Source: Phytohabitans houttuyneae (GTDB lineage: Bacteria > Actinomycetota > Actinomycetes > Mycobacteriales > Micromonosporaceae). From it: 64,000 nt of DNA. Location: contig NZ_BLPF01000001.1 of assembly GCF_011764425.1 (NCBI RefSeq), positions 4,827,001 through 4,891,000 of the forward strand. Reading direction: 5' to 3'. The number at the start of each line of letters is the position of its first letter. The first letter of the stretch is position 1. Made by a program: the position numbers and the translations under genes. Shown piece after piece: positions 8,908 through 17,308 of this stretch. The notes under the pieces were generated by a model. It was given only the letters and a program-made list of their open reading frames with translations, made no database searches and was not told the origin of the DNA.

Positions 8908-9022
8908 TGCGGTGACCACTATGGTTCGCCGGGGAACCCGGCGAACCAGGCCCTGCCAGGCGCAGGGTTTCTGGGTCCGCCCGCGCAGCGGGCAGACCCA
9001 GAAACGTTAGTGGTCACCGCAC
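8907..9022. repeat. four-stem cloverleaf-like palindromic element between convergent genes
   Basis: A perfect 14-bp outer inverted repeat (8907-8920 with 9009-9022, GTGCGGTGACCACT) encloses three hairpins: an 11-bp perfect stem 8923-8933/8937-8947 with loop GAA, a 6-bp stem 8951-8956/8962-8967, and a stem of 17 of 18 pairs between 8967-8984 and 8988-9005. The element exactly fills the space between the DUF2231 gene (+) and the proline-rich membrane protein gene (-). It could serve as a bidirectional terminator, but the structure is far more elaborate than needed, suggesting a mobile REP/MITE-like element. No second copy was noticed in this window. Confidence 0.8.
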
Positions 9023-9044
9023 CAGCCCCGGATCCTCAGCGTTC

Positions 9045-9374
9045 TCAGAAGAGTGCTCGGGAGCAGAGCAGGCAGATAACCACGACGAGCACGGCGGCGG
9101 CGATCATGCCGATGCCGAACGTCAGCGTGCGCGCGCTGCGCTCCTCCTCGTCGATGCCGGTGGCGTCCTGGCGGGGGAGCTCGCGTGGCGCGGCCGGCTG
9201 CATCACGACCGGCGGGCGCCAGCCGTGCGGCGGGGGAGTGCTCGGTGGCGGCCCGGGGTAGGCCGGAGCGGCCGGCTCGGCGGGAGGCGGCTCGGGCGGG
9301 GGTGGGGTGCCCTCTGCCGGTCGCCGCCAGAACTCGTCGTCGGCCGGGCCACCGCTGCGCGTCGTCACGCTCAC
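9045..9374 (-). CDS. proline-rich protein with C-terminal membrane anchor
   Basis: 109 aa from GTG 9374 (a second GTG at 9368 is also possible). The first 75 residues are Pro/Glu/Ala-rich (EFWRRPAEGTPPPPEPPP, HGWRPPVVMQPAAPRELP). They are followed by EEERSARTLTFGIGMIAA and a single hydrophobic helix ending in CLLCSRALF, so the protein is tail-anchored with a cytoplasmic proline-rich arm. I recall similar short proteins in Micromonospora at this location. Function unknown. It is divergent from the 57-aa acidic protein gene, with about 60 bp between starts for shared promoters. Confidence 0.65.
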   Translation of the reverse strand: MSVTTRSGGPADDEFWRRPAEGTPPPPEPPPAEPAAPAYPGPPPSTPPPHGWRPPVVMQPAAPRELPRQDATGIDEEERSARTLTFGIGMIAAAVLVVVICLLCSRALF

Positions 9375-9434
9375 CGACGCTATCAACGCCAACCCGTCCC
9401 CCGCGGTTAACCATGCCTCGGTACGCTGCTTTGC

Positions 9435-9608
9435 GTGAACGGGGCGGAAGACCTGCGCGAAGATCCGGACCGCCTGGTCGACCTCGATGAGGACGGCCTT
9501 CCGGTGCTGCCGGACCAGACCCGCGACGACACCGATCGCGGGTGGGGCGAGTGGACGTATACGAACGACGACCGCTTGCTGGAGGACCGGCCGCCGCACT
9601 GGGAGTGA
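9435..9608 (+). CDS. small acidic conserved protein, 57 aa
   Basis: GTG 9435 to TGA 9608. The product is strongly acidic, with the segment LVDLDEDGLPVLPDQTRDD and a C-terminal LLEDRPPHWE. Both pieces are familiar to me from tiny Micromonosporaceae proteins of the same size, which is the reason to call it despite its length. No domain, cysteine cluster or membrane segment is present, so it is probably a soluble protein of unknown role. The stop abuts the stop of the convergent SAF-domain gene (9609). Confidence 0.6.
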   Translation: MNGAEDLREDPDRLVDLDEDGLPVLPDQTRDDTDRGWGEWTYTNDDRLLEDRPPHWE

Positions 9609-10082
9609 TCACTTCGGTCGCACGATCACGCCGAAGCGGGTGCTGTCGGGCAGGCTGACTATCGCGCGCGCTCCCTCGGGGTTGAGCGCGAGCAGCACCG
9701 CGCCGTCCGCACCCACCACACCGAGCACGAGGGCGTCGCGCGCGAGGAGTGTGGAGTCGCGGCCGGGCGTGGGTGACGCGCCGCCGCCCGCCAGCAGGTC
9801 GACCCGGTCGCCGGGGTGGACGAGCGCCAGCACGGCCGGCTCGGCCAGCCGCACCGGCACGCCGACCGCGCCCGGTGGCACCGCGAGGCGACCGCTGGCG
9901 TCGACGGATGGTGCCGGTGTGGCCCCCGATGCCGCGGGTGCGCACGGTGCAGCCGCCGGCTCGCGGGCAAACAGCGCCGCGACCGCGGTCAGCAGGAAAG
10001 TGGCGACCAGACCGATGCGCAGCAGTGTGCGGCCGCGGGGCAGCCGGGGCCGGCGCACGGGGTCGAGGGTGGGCTCCCGCAT
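9609..10082 (-). CDS. SAF-domain membrane protein (CpaB/FlgA-like)
   Basis: 157 aa. A basic N-terminus is followed by one membrane helix (LLRIGLVATFLLTAVAALFA, about residues 20-40), then a Pro/Ala linker and a SAF-like beta domain (PPGAVGVPVRLAEPAVLALVHPGDRVDLL, given here only as its landmark region at about residues 68-97) and VVGADGAVLLALNPEGARAI. In Actinobacteria such proteins are usually named SAF-domain or CpaB-like, after the pilus assembly factor. No pilus genes are nearby, so a role in Flp pili is not supported by context. It lies upstream of no obvious operon partner. Function unassigned. Confidence 0.65.
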   Translation of the reverse strand: MREPTLDPVRRPRLPRGRTLLRIGLVATFLLTAVAALFAREPAAAPCAPAASGATPAPSVDASGRLAVPPGAVGVPVRLAEPAVLALVHPGDRVDLLAGGGASPTPGRDSTLLARDALVLGVVGADGAVLLALNPEGARAIVSLPDSTRFGVIVRPK

Positions 10083-10188
10083 GGCCCAGGACCGTAGGCG
10101 GTCGGCGGAGTGGGCCGCGCGCGCCGGCGGTACGGGCTGTGGACAACCGGCCCGGGTGTGGAAAACGCCCGGGCCGCCGGTGGATCTG

Positions 10189-10551
10189 CTAAGAGGTCGC
10201 GGCCGCGGCGGGCTTTGCCGAACTCGAAGACGACGAGCTCGAAGAGGCCGAGGTGGAGGCCGACGAGGAAGACGACTTGTCCGAGGACGACGAGGTGGAG
10301 GTCGACGTCTTGTCCGTGGACGAGGAGCTCGAAGACGACGCCGCCGAGGAGTCGGACGAGGACTTGTCGGCGGAGGAGCGGGAGTCGGTGCGGTAGAAGC
10401 CCGAGCCCTTGAAGACGATGCCGACGGAGTTGAAGAGCTTGCGGAGCCGGCCCTCGCACGCCGGGCACTCGGTCAGCGGCGAGTCGGTGAAGGACTGCAC
10501 CGCCTCGAGCTGGTGGCCGCACTCGGTGCAGGCGTACTGGTAGGTGGGCAA
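10189..10551 (-). CDS. FmdB-family zinc-ribbon protein with poly-serine tail
   Basis: 120 aa. TTG 10551 is chosen as start because GGAGG (complement of 10557-10561) sits five bases ahead and because the family begins at PTYQYACTECG. The zinc ribbon has CTECG and CPACEG pairs (about residues 8-37), followed by LRKLFNSVGIVFKGSGFYRTD, the FmdB/putative regulatory protein signature. From about residue 55 the tail is almost entirely Ser with scattered Asp, Lys and Ala. FmdB was named from a formamidase locus and its true role is unknown. No partner is evident in the neighbourhood. Confidence 0.85.
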   Translation of the reverse strand: MPTYQYACTECGHQLEAVQSFTDSPLTECPACEGRLRKLFNSVGIVFKGSGFYRTDSRSSADKSSSDSSAASSSSSSSTDKTSTSTSSSSDKSSSSSASTSASSSSSSSSSAKPAAAATS

Positions 10552-10556
10552 CGGAT

Positions 10557-10561
10557 CCTCC
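10557..10561 (-). promoter_or_regulatory. ribosome binding site deciding the FmdB TTG start
   Basis: On the minus strand GGAGG lies five bases before TTG 10551. The longer frame to 10575 would place this ribosome binding site inside the coding region and adds residues that the family lacks. Confidence 0.6.
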
Positions 10562-10626
10562 GCAGGGGCTGGCACTCCACTAATCCGAGTGCTAATAATG
10601 CGCCAAAGACCGCCGCCGCGTCCACC

Positions 10627-11229
10627 TCAAGCGGGCAACATCACCAGGCCAGCACCTGGAGTGATCACCGCGTTGACCCGCCGGTCGTGCGGCTCGTCGG
10701 GCACCTGGTCGACCACCTCGCCGTCGTGCAGGAGCGCCACGACCAGCGTGTCCGGGGCGACGCGGTTGAGCGCCCGGTCGTACGAGCCGCCACCGCGACC
10801 CAGCCGCGCACCGCGGGCGTCGACCGCGACCGCGGGTACCACGACAAGGCCGGCCGTGGCGATCGAGTCGGGACCCAGCCGGCGGCCGCTCGGCTCGCGG
10901 AGGCCGTGCGGCCCGGGTGTCAGGGAGTACGGCCCGTGGTAGGCCGCCCAGTCCAGGTCGAGATCGGGCAGCAACACCGGCAGCAGCACCCGCGCCTCCG
11001 GACTGAGCATGCCGACGAGCGCGTCGGGCAGGCCGGGGCCGCCCGGCTCCGGCCCGACGGGCACGTAGCCGGCGACGCAGTGCGGCTCGACGCTCCGTAC
11101 CAAAGTGGCGAGCTCGGCCACCACGCGCCCGGCAGCGTCCTCCAGCGCCGCCGCCGGCAGCGACCGGCGGCGGTTGAGGAGCGCGGCCCTGAGGGTCGCC
11201 TTACGCGGAAGATCCGATAAATCCGGCAC
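10627..11229 (-). CDS. 5-formyltetrahydrofolate cyclo-ligase
   Basis: 200 aa. It catalyses ATP-dependent conversion of 5-formyl-THF to 5,10-methenyl-THF, recycling folate in the cytoplasm. It has the N-terminal basic motif KATLRAALLNRRRSLP, the substrate region VAGYVPVGPEPGG, and the ATP-binding/family signature VVPAVAVDARGARLGRGGGSYDR (positions about 130-152; key elements D, G-R-L-G-x-G-G-G-Y/S-Y-D-R). The length is typical. Divergent from the GGDEF gene, with 67 bp between starts. Confidence 0.92.
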   Translation of the reverse strand: MPDLSDLPRKATLRAALLNRRRSLPAAALEDAAGRVVAELATLVRSVEPHCVAGYVPVGPEPGGPGLPDALVGMLSPEARVLLPVLLPDLDLDWAAYHGPYSLTPGPHGLREPSGRRLGPDSIATAGLVVVPAVAVDARGARLGRGGGSYDRALNRVAPDTLVVALLHDGEVVDQVPDEPHDRRVNAVITPGAGLVMLPA

Positions 11230-11296
11230 GCAACACTCCTGCCATAACCCGCCCTAGTTATTCCCCCTGTGTCAGCATCCCATTGAGGAGGGAACT

Positions 11297-13342
11297 GTGA
11301 CGCTCCGTGGGCGGTTGACAACCGCTTTCCTCGCGGTCGTACTCGGTCCTGTGCTGCTCGGGGCCTTCTTCGTCGGTGCGACGGTGGCGGCGGTGAGCCG
11401 CGACCGCTCGGTCGACCGGCTCGATGTCGCCGCCACCACCGTCCGTTCCTCGGTCGGCGCCCTCTGCCAGCAGCTGCAGGCGGTCGCCGACGCCGTCGCG
11501 CTCCCGCCCACGCCCGAGCAGCGCCTCGCCGTCGCCGACCAGGTCATCGCCCGTGGGCTCGCCGCGGTCGTGCACGTGGACGGCGTGACCACGCCCGGCG
11601 GCCCGGCGCGGCCGTGGGCCGACTGCTCCGGCGCCACGTCGGGCGGCTTCCAGGCGCTCGCCGTCCAGGTGGAGATGCGCGACGCGACCGGCGCGGTCCT
11701 CGGCTCGGTCGAGGTCGCGCAGACCGTCGACGCGGCCTTCGTCCGCCGGCTCGCCGACGCCTCGGGCGCGGCGATCACCCTGCGGTCGGGCCCGACCTAC
11801 TCCACCGAGTCGGCGCGCCACCGCGAGGCCGTGGTCCAGGCGGCCGCCGGGGTACGCGGCGACGCCATCGCCGAGTCCGCACCCGGCCGCTACGTGCGGC
11901 GCCTCGACCCCTCGCCCGGGCAGCCGCTCCCGCTCGCCCTCTCGGTGCCGCGCAGCGAGCCCGGCGGCAGCTACGCGGTGCTGGTCGGCGCGGTTGTGCT
12001 GGCCGGCCTCTTCGCCGTGCTCGCCGCCTGGTGGCTGGCTCGCTCGACCACCCGACCGCTCGCCGAGCTTGGGCGCGCCGCCGACCGGGTCGCCGGGGGT
12101 GACCTGGCCGCCCGCGTGCCGGTGCGGGCCCGCGACGAGGTGGGGCGGCTGGCCGCGGCGTTCAACCGGATGACCCGCGAGACGCAGTCCTACGTGCGCG
12201 CGCTCACCGCCAGCCGCGACCAGCTCCGCAACCACCTCGCGGTGCTGGGTGACACGCTTTCGAGCACCCACGACCTGCACCGCATCCTCCAGGTGATCCT
12301 CCAGACGGCGCTCGCCGCGACCGGCGCGCGGGCCGGCGTGGTGCTGCTACTCGACCCGGCCACCGGCGCGCTCGTCGCGCACAGCGCGGAAGGGCTCGAG
12401 GACCCGGACCTGCGGGTACCGGTGGGCAGTGGTCTGCTCGGCACGGTGGCCGCCACCGGCGAGCCGCTGCGCGGGCGGGTGGACCGGGACGGCCCGCCGT
12501 TGCTGGAGAACGAGCCGCGGTGCCGCACGTACGTGGCGGTGCCGTTCGCCGGCCCCACCCACGGCGTCGACCTCGATCCTCCGGCGCTCGGCGTGCTCGC
12601 GCTGTACGACCGGCTGGGGCTGGACGAGTTCGACGACGCGGACCTCGTGACGCTGCGGACGTTCGCGGGGCAGGCGGCGGTCGCGGTGGACAACGTGCGG
12701 GTCCACGAGGAGGCGCAGCGCCTCTCGCTCACCGACCCGCTGACCGGCCTCTGGAACTACCGCTATCTGAAGGAATCGGTGCGCCGCGAGGTCGAGCGGG
12801 CCGGTCGCTTCGGCCGCATGCTCGCGGTGCTCGCCCTCGACCTCGACCGCTTCAAGGAGGTCAACGACACGCACGGTCACGCCGCGGGTGACGCGGTACT
12901 GATCGAGTTCGCCCGGCGGGTGCGAGCCGAGGTGCGCGAAGTGGACCTCGCGTTCCGGCAGGGCGGCGAGGAGTTTGTGGTGCTGCTGCCCGAGACCGAC
13001 GCGCGGGGCGGCGCGATCGTGGCCCAGCGCCTCGGCGCGGCGATCCGCGACACACCGATCGAGTGCGGCGAGGATTCGATCGAGGTGTCGGTGTCGATAG
13101 GCATCGCCGTCTACCCCGACAACGGCGTCACGGGAGCGGAAGTGCTGGATGCGGCGGATGACGCCCTGTACGCGGCGAAAGCGGCCGGACGCGACACGTA
13201 CCGCCTCGCGGCGCATGGTAAGCGTCCGGAGGCATTGGAGCTACCTGTGCCGGCCGGAGCGGCACCGCCAGACGACGATCTACCTCGTGCCGGCGGCGCG
13301 TCACCTGGGACTCACCCGCCGCGACAGAGCCGTGGCCGATAG
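11297..13342 (+). CDS. membrane HAMP-GAF-GGDEF diguanylate cyclase
   Basis: 681 aa from GTG 11297, preceded by GAGGAGGGAA. Predicted order: membrane helix 1 (residues 8-33), extracytoplasmic sensor (about 35-220), membrane helix 2 (about 222-250, AVLVGAVVLAGLFAVLAAWW), HAMP (about 250-305), GAF domain (about 320-470) and GGDEF domain (about 475-645) with the active-site motif GGEEF at 556-560. An RxxD inhibitory site (REVD, 547-550) lies exactly five residues before it, so feedback inhibition by c-di-GMP is expected. It makes c-di-GMP from GTP, which in filamentous actinomycetes influences development. The sensor ligand is unknown. A Pro-rich tail follows. Confidence 0.9.
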   Translation: MTLRGRLTTAFLAVVLGPVLLGAFFVGATVAAVSRDRSVDRLDVAATTVRSSVGALCQQLQAVADAVALPPTPEQRLAVADQVIARGLAAVVHVDGVTTPGGPARPWADCSGATSGGFQALAVQVEMRDATGAVLGSVEVAQTVDAAFVRRLADASGAAITLRSGPTYSTESARHREAVVQAAAGVRGDAIAESAPGRYVRRLDPSPGQPLPLALSVPRSEPGGSYAVLVGAVVLAGLFAVLAAWWLARSTTRPLAELGRAADRVAGGDLAARVPVRARDEVGRLAAAFNRMTRETQSYVRALTASRDQLRNHLAVLGDTLSSTHDLHRILQVILQTALAATGARAGVVLLLDPATGALVAHSAEGLEDPDLRVPVGSGLLGTVAATGEPLRGRVDRDGPPLLENEPRCRTYVAVPFAGPTHGVDLDPPALGVLALYDRLGLDEFDDADLVTLRTFAGQAAVAVDNVRVHEEAQRLSLTDPLTGLWNYRYLKESVRREVERAGRFGRMLAVLALDLDRFKEVNDTHGHAAGDAVLIEFARRVRAEVREVDLAFRQGGEEFVVLLPETDARGGAIVAQRLGAAIRDTPIECGEDSIEVSVSIGIAVYPDNGVTGAEVLDAADDALYAAKAAGRDTYRLAAHGKRPEALELPVPAGAAPPDDDLPRAGGASPGTHPPRQSRGR

Positions 13343-13351
13343 TCTCGCGGC

Positions 13352-14295
13352 ATGTCGGAGCACGCAGGCACCACCCTCCCTCTGGTCGGCGAGCCGTTAA
13401 GGCGGTCATCCCGGCCGCAGGCCTGGCCACCCGCTTCCTGCCTGCCACCAAGGCGGTCCCCAAGGAACTCCTGCCGGTGGTCGACCGGCCGGTCCTCCAG
13501 TACATCGTGGAGGAAGCGGCGGCCGCCGGGATCACCGATGTCCTGCTCATCACCGGTCGCGGAAAAACATCGATGGTCGACCATTTCGACCGCCAGCCGT
13601 ACCTTGAGGCGCGGCTGGAGGAAAAGGGTGACCGGGACCGGCTCGCGGCGGTCCGCAAGCCCAGCGAGCTCGCCGACATCTACACCTGCCGCCAGCACGA
13701 GCCGCTCGGGCTCGGCCACGCGGTGGGGTGCGGCGAGGCGCACGTGGGCGACGATGCGTTCGCGGTGCTGCTCGGCGACGAGTTCGTCGACCTGGCCGAG
13801 CCGCTGCTGCCGCCGATGCTGGAGCTGCAGGCGCGCACCGGCGGCATCGTGCTGTCCTTCATGGAGGTCGCGCCCGAGGAGACCAAGCGGTACGGCATCG
13901 CCTCCGTCGCCGAGCCCGAGGCGGAGGTCGCCGACATCGGCGAGGTGGTGCGGGTGACCGGTCTTGTGGAAAAGCCGTCGCAGGAGGAGGCGCCGAGCAA
14001 CCTCGCCGTGCTCGGGCGGTACATCCTGCCCGGCACGATCTTCGACGCGATCAAGCGCACCAAGCCGGGCAGCGGCGGCGAGATCCAGCTCACCGACGCG
14101 ATGGCGCTGCTGCTGGAGGAGGGGACGCCCGTGCACGGCATCGTCTACCGCGGCACCCGCTACGACACCGGTATGCCGCTGGGCTACCTGCAGGCGGTCG
14201 TGCAGATCGCGAGCCAGCGTGAGGATGTCGGCCCGGCGTTCCGGGAATGGCTGGCGACATTTGTGGAGACATCGCCGGTGGTGAAGACGACATGA
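13352..14295 (+). CDS. galU: UTP-glucose-1-phosphate uridylyltransferase; frameshift near 13393
   Basis: The catalytic body runs from the nucleotide loop PAAGLATRFLPATKAVPKEL to the C-terminus with VDRPVLQYIVEEA, LGDEFVDLAEP, GLVEKPS and GGEIQLTDAM. It makes UDP-glucose for cell-envelope glycans. The natural start ATG 13352 (MSEHAGTT) is in another frame; one extra G at 13393 (GAG GCC GTT instead of GAG CCG TT) restores 314 aa, the family length. The coding frame itself has no start codon until GTG 13477, which would cut off the nucleotide-binding loop, so the break is almost certainly an assembly error. The stop overlaps the next start by ATGA, and galU heads a four-gene block ending in sepX. 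Confidence 0.88.
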
Positions 14296-15573
14296 CAGCA
14301 ACGGCCGATGCCGAGGCGGCCGCAAACGAGCTGACGCCGCTCGCCGACTACCTGGGCAGCGTGCTGCGCAGGTTGCGGCCGCTGCCACCGCTCGACCTCG
14401 ACCTCACCCAGGCGTACGGCAACGTGCTCGCCCAGGACGTGGTGGCCGCGCACGCCTACCCGGCGTTCGACCAGGCCGCGGTCGACGGGTACGCGGCCCG
14501 GTGGGAGGACGTCGCCGCGGCGTCCGCGTCGCTCGACGGCGCGCCGCGGGCCAGCGGCGTGCGGCTCAACGTCGTGGGTGACCTCGGTGCGGCCAGCTGG
14601 CGGCCGGTGCGGCTCACCGCGGGGACCTGCTTCTCGGTCGCCGCGGGTGCGCCGCTGCCGGCCGCCGCCGACGTGGTGGTCCCGGTGGAGTGGACCGACC
14701 AGGGCATGGCCGCCGTGGAGATCTTTCAAGCCCCCAAGCGGGGGTACGGGTTGCGCCGCGCCGGTGAGGAACTGCCCGCCGGCACGCTGCTGGCCCGCGC
14801 CGGTACCGAGATCAACCCGGCACTTGTAGCGGTGTTCGCGGCCACCGGCATCGGCCACGTGGTGGTCCGCTCCAGCCCGCGCGTGGTCGTGGTGGCCACC
14901 GGCGACGAGCTCGTCGACGTGGGCCGCGCCAGCCAGCCCGGGCAGGTGGTCGACGCCAACTCGCACGCGCTCACCGCCGCGGCGGTCGAGGCGGGGGCGA
15001 TGGCGTACCGCGTGGGCATCTGCGACGACGACCCGAAGGGCTGCGCGGGCTTCTCGAAGACCAGACGCTGCGCGCCGACCTCATCGTGACCACCGGCGGC
15101 ACCGGCACCGGGCCGGGCGACATGATGCGCCGCATCCTCTCCCGGCGCGACGGCGCGGTGACCTTCGAGAAGGTCTCCCTGTATCCCGGAACCACCCTCG
15201 GGTTCGGTACGGTCGGTGGAGAGGAGGTGCCGATCGTGTGTCTACCGGGTGAACCCGCGGCCGCACTGATCGGCTTCGAGGTGCTGGCCCGCCCCGCCAT
15301 CCAGCTGCTCGCCGGGGCCGAGCCGGTCTTCCGGCCGAGCGTGCGCGCCCACCTGCTGGAGACCGTGCCGTCGCCGGCCGGGCTCCGCGAGTTCCGCCCG
15401 GCACACGTCGCCGAGCGCCGCGGCGGGGGTACACGGTGCAGCCGCTGTCCGGCGGGCCGTACACGATGTCCGGTCTCGCCGAAGCCAACGGGCTGCTGGT
15501 GCTGGGGGAAAGGGTCACCACCGCGACCGCCGGCTCCACTGTGGATGTGCTGTTGCTGGACAGGCGCAGATGA
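14292..15573 (+). CDS. MoeA/gephyrin-like protein, likely divisome factor Glp; two frameshifts
   Basis: MoeA fold throughout: LDLTQAYGNVLAQDVVA, PAFDQAAVDGYA, VVVATGDELVD, TTGGTGTGPGDMMRRIL and CLPGEPAAALIGFEVL. Two single-base gaps break it: in GGGC/TGC at 15038-15042 (one C missing) and in the G run 15425-15429 (one G missing). Adding both gives 427 aa ending LLLDRRR. Classical MoeA inserts molybdenum into molybdopterin. However, the position between galU and rimJ/sepX matches the actinobacterial Glp (gephyrin-like) gene, whose product in Corynebacterium joins the FtsZ divisome through the membrane receptor GlpR. No other Mo-cofactor genes are nearby, favouring Glp. Start overlaps galU (ATGA); stop overlaps the GNAT start. 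Confidence 0.8.
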
Positions 15574-16199
15574 TCTTTGGGGTGTCACCGGGGTGGCCGG
15601 TCGTACTTGTCGACGGCAACGTCTCGCTGCGCCCGTACCGCCGCTCCGACGCCTCGACCTGGTCCGAGGTGCGCCGCCTCAACCAGAAGTGGCTGGCGCC
15701 GTGGGAGTCCTCCCCGCCCGGCCCGTGGGACGACCTGAACTCGCCGAGCGCCTTCCGCTACGTGCACCGTGACCAGCGCCGCTCGGCCCGGCGTGGCGAG
15801 AGCATGCCGTTCGCCGTGTGCCTGCGCGGCCACCTGGTCGGCCACCTCAACCTGGGCAACATCGTGCGGCGGGCGTTCTGCTCGGCGTACGTGGGCTACT
15901 GGGTCGACTCCCGCGTGGCCGGGCAGGGCGTGATCCCTACCGCGCTGGCGCTGGCTGTCGACCACGCGTTCGGCCCGGGTGGGCTGCACCGGGTGGAGGT
16001 CAACATCCGGCCGGAAAACAAGCCGTCCCGGCGGGTGGTGGAAAAGCTCGGTTTCCGTGAGGAGGCCTACCACCCGCGGTACATGCACATCGACGGCGCC
16101 TGGCGCGACCACATCGGGTACGCGCTGACCAGCGAGGAGGTCGCCGCGGACGGCGGCCTGCTGGCGCGGTGGCACCGCCTGCGCGCCACCGCTGGTTGA
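15570..16199 (+). CDS. GNAT N-acetyltransferase, RimJ-like
   Basis: 209 aa. GNAT core: VSLRPYRRSDASTWSEVR, then FAVCLRGHLVGHLNLGNI, VGYWVDSRVAGQGVIPTAL (acetyl-CoA pyrophosphate loop, V-x-x-x-x-A-G-x-G-x-x-T) and HRVEVNIRPENKPSRRVVEKLGF, the RimJ/RimL-type C-terminal signature. It probably acetylates a protein N-terminus or small amine using acetyl-CoA. It is locked into the galU-glp-rimJ-sepX block by a 4-bp start/stop overlap, a gene order I recognise across Actinobacteria. Substrate unknown. Confidence 0.87.
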   Translation: MIFGVSPGWPVVLVDGNVSLRPYRRSDASTWSEVRRLNQKWLAPWESSPPGPWDDLNSPSAFRYVHRDQRRSARRGESMPFAVCLRGHLVGHLNLGNIVRRAFCSAYVGYWVDSRVAGQGVIPTALALAVDHAFGPGGLHRVEVNIRPENKPSRRVVEKLGFREEAYHPRYMHIDGAWRDHIGYALTSEEVAADGGLLARWHRLRATAG

Positions 16200-16273
16200 T
16201 CTTTGCGCGGCATGGTGCCGGCGCGGCGCACGTCTATCCTGGTCAGCCCCCTTTAACCTCAGTTAACTGGGAC

Positions 16274-16305
16274 AACGGTGACGCGGCATTGAGGGTCACC
16301 GTTTT
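16274..16305 (+). terminator. hairpin with T tract after the GNAT gene
   Basis: AACGGTGAC (16274-16282) and GTCACCGTT (16295-16303) form a perfect 9-bp stem with a 12-nt loop, ending in TTTT (16302-16305). It could partially terminate the galU-glp-rimJ transcript before sepX, or act as an attenuator, since sepX begins only 22 bases later. Confidence 0.5.
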
Positions 16306-16326
16306 GGGGTGACGGGAGGGGTGAGG

Positions 16327-17091
16327 GTGCCGACCTCGGTGCTCCTCGCCGTCCTCGCCGCCGCCGGGCTGCTCGCCCTCGCGCCGGCGCTGGTACGCCG
16401 GTACGACGCCACCGAGCGCCTCGTGGCGGAGCGGGCGCAGTCGACGGCACGGGTGCTGCAACGCCAGCGCCGCCGCCGCACCGTGCCCGGCGCCCGCCCG
16501 ATCCGCGCGTCGCGCGTGGTGGTCTCGCTCCGCCCGGCCGCTCCGGTCTCCGGCATCCCGGTCTCCGCCGCCCCGGTCTCGCCGGCACCCACCGGCCGCC
16601 GCGGCCGCCTGCGTCCCGTGCCCGCGCGCGCCCGCCGGCGCCCCCCGGTGAGGCGTCACACCCCCGCGATCTACCGCCGCCGGCGCGTGCTCGCCGCGCT
16701 CTTCCTGCTCAACCTCGTCGAGCTGGTCGGGGTCATCGTGGTCGGCCCCGGCTTCTGGATCAGCGTCACGGTGACCGGCACGCTGCTCGTGGTGTACGTG
16801 GTGCACCTGCGCAACCGGGCACTGGAGGAGCGCCGCCGGCGCCGCCACGAGGCGCGCGAGGCCGCCTGGCTGGCCGCCCGGCAGGCCGAGGTGCGCCGCG
16901 AGCAGGCCCGCCGCGCCGCACTGCGCCGCGAGCAGCAGCGCCGGCTGGCAGCCCAGCGCGAGGCGGTCCGCCGGGCCGCGATGGGCCTGGACACCGGCGG
17001 TCAGGCACCCTCGGTGTCGTACCGCCGGGCAGGAGGGCTGCGGGGCCGGGCGTACGAGGCCGGGCGCCCGGGAGCGGCTCACTCGGCCTGA
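16327..17091 (+). CDS. SepX/GlpR-like membrane protein linked to cell division
   Basis: 254 aa from GTG 16327; GGGAGGGG just upstream favours it over GTG 16321 or 16309. An N-terminal membrane helix (TSVLLAVLAAAGLLALAPAL) is followed by VRRYDATERLVAERA, a basic Pro/Arg linker, two adjacent helices (about residues 125-160) and a long Arg/Ala/Glu coiled coil (about 165-215, RRRHEAREAAWLAARQAEVR), ending in RRAGGLRGRAY. By position after galU-glp-rimJ and topology it matches the GlpR/SepX family: receptor of Glp in Corynebacterium and a DivIVA-associated division protein in Streptomyces. The family call is from recall of gene order and sequence style, not from a search. Confidence 0.72.
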   Translation: MPTSVLLAVLAAAGLLALAPALVRRYDATERLVAERAQSTARVLQRQRRRRTVPGARPIRASRVVVSLRPAAPVSGIPVSAAPVSPAPTGRRGRLRPVPARARRRPPVRRHTPAIYRRRRVLAALFLLNLVELVGVIVVGPGFWISVTVTGTLLVVYVVHLRNRALEERRRRRHEAREAAWLAARQAEVRREQARRAALRREQQRRLAAQREAVRRAAMGLDTGGQAPSVSYRRAGGLRGRAYEAGRPGAAHSA

Positions 17092-17231
17092 CCACGCGCA
17101 TCGAACGGGCAGCGCGCGGCGCGCCGGGATCTGATTCGCGGTCGGGGTGGACGACCTGTTAGCCTTGGCGCCGGTCCGCTGCCAGCTTTCGCTGGCGTGC
17201 GGGCTGGCTTGCTGGGCTCCGGTCCAGCGGC

Positions 17232-17308
17232 GGGGCTGTGGCGCAGACCGGTAGCGCACCTCGTTCGCATCGAGGGGGTCAGGGGTTCAAATCCCCTCAG
17301 CTCCACCA
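17232..17308 (+). tRNA. tRNA-Ala(CGC)
   Basis: 77 nt including encoded CCA. Acceptor stem GGGGCTG (17232-17238) pairs with CAGCTCC (17298-17304, one G-U). The anticodon stem-loop CCTCG-TTCGCAT-CGAGG gives anticodon CGC, reading GCG alanine codons. The T arm is GGGGTTCAAATCCCC. The fxs locus begins 337 bp downstream, so this tRNA could be an integration target. Confidence 0.95.
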
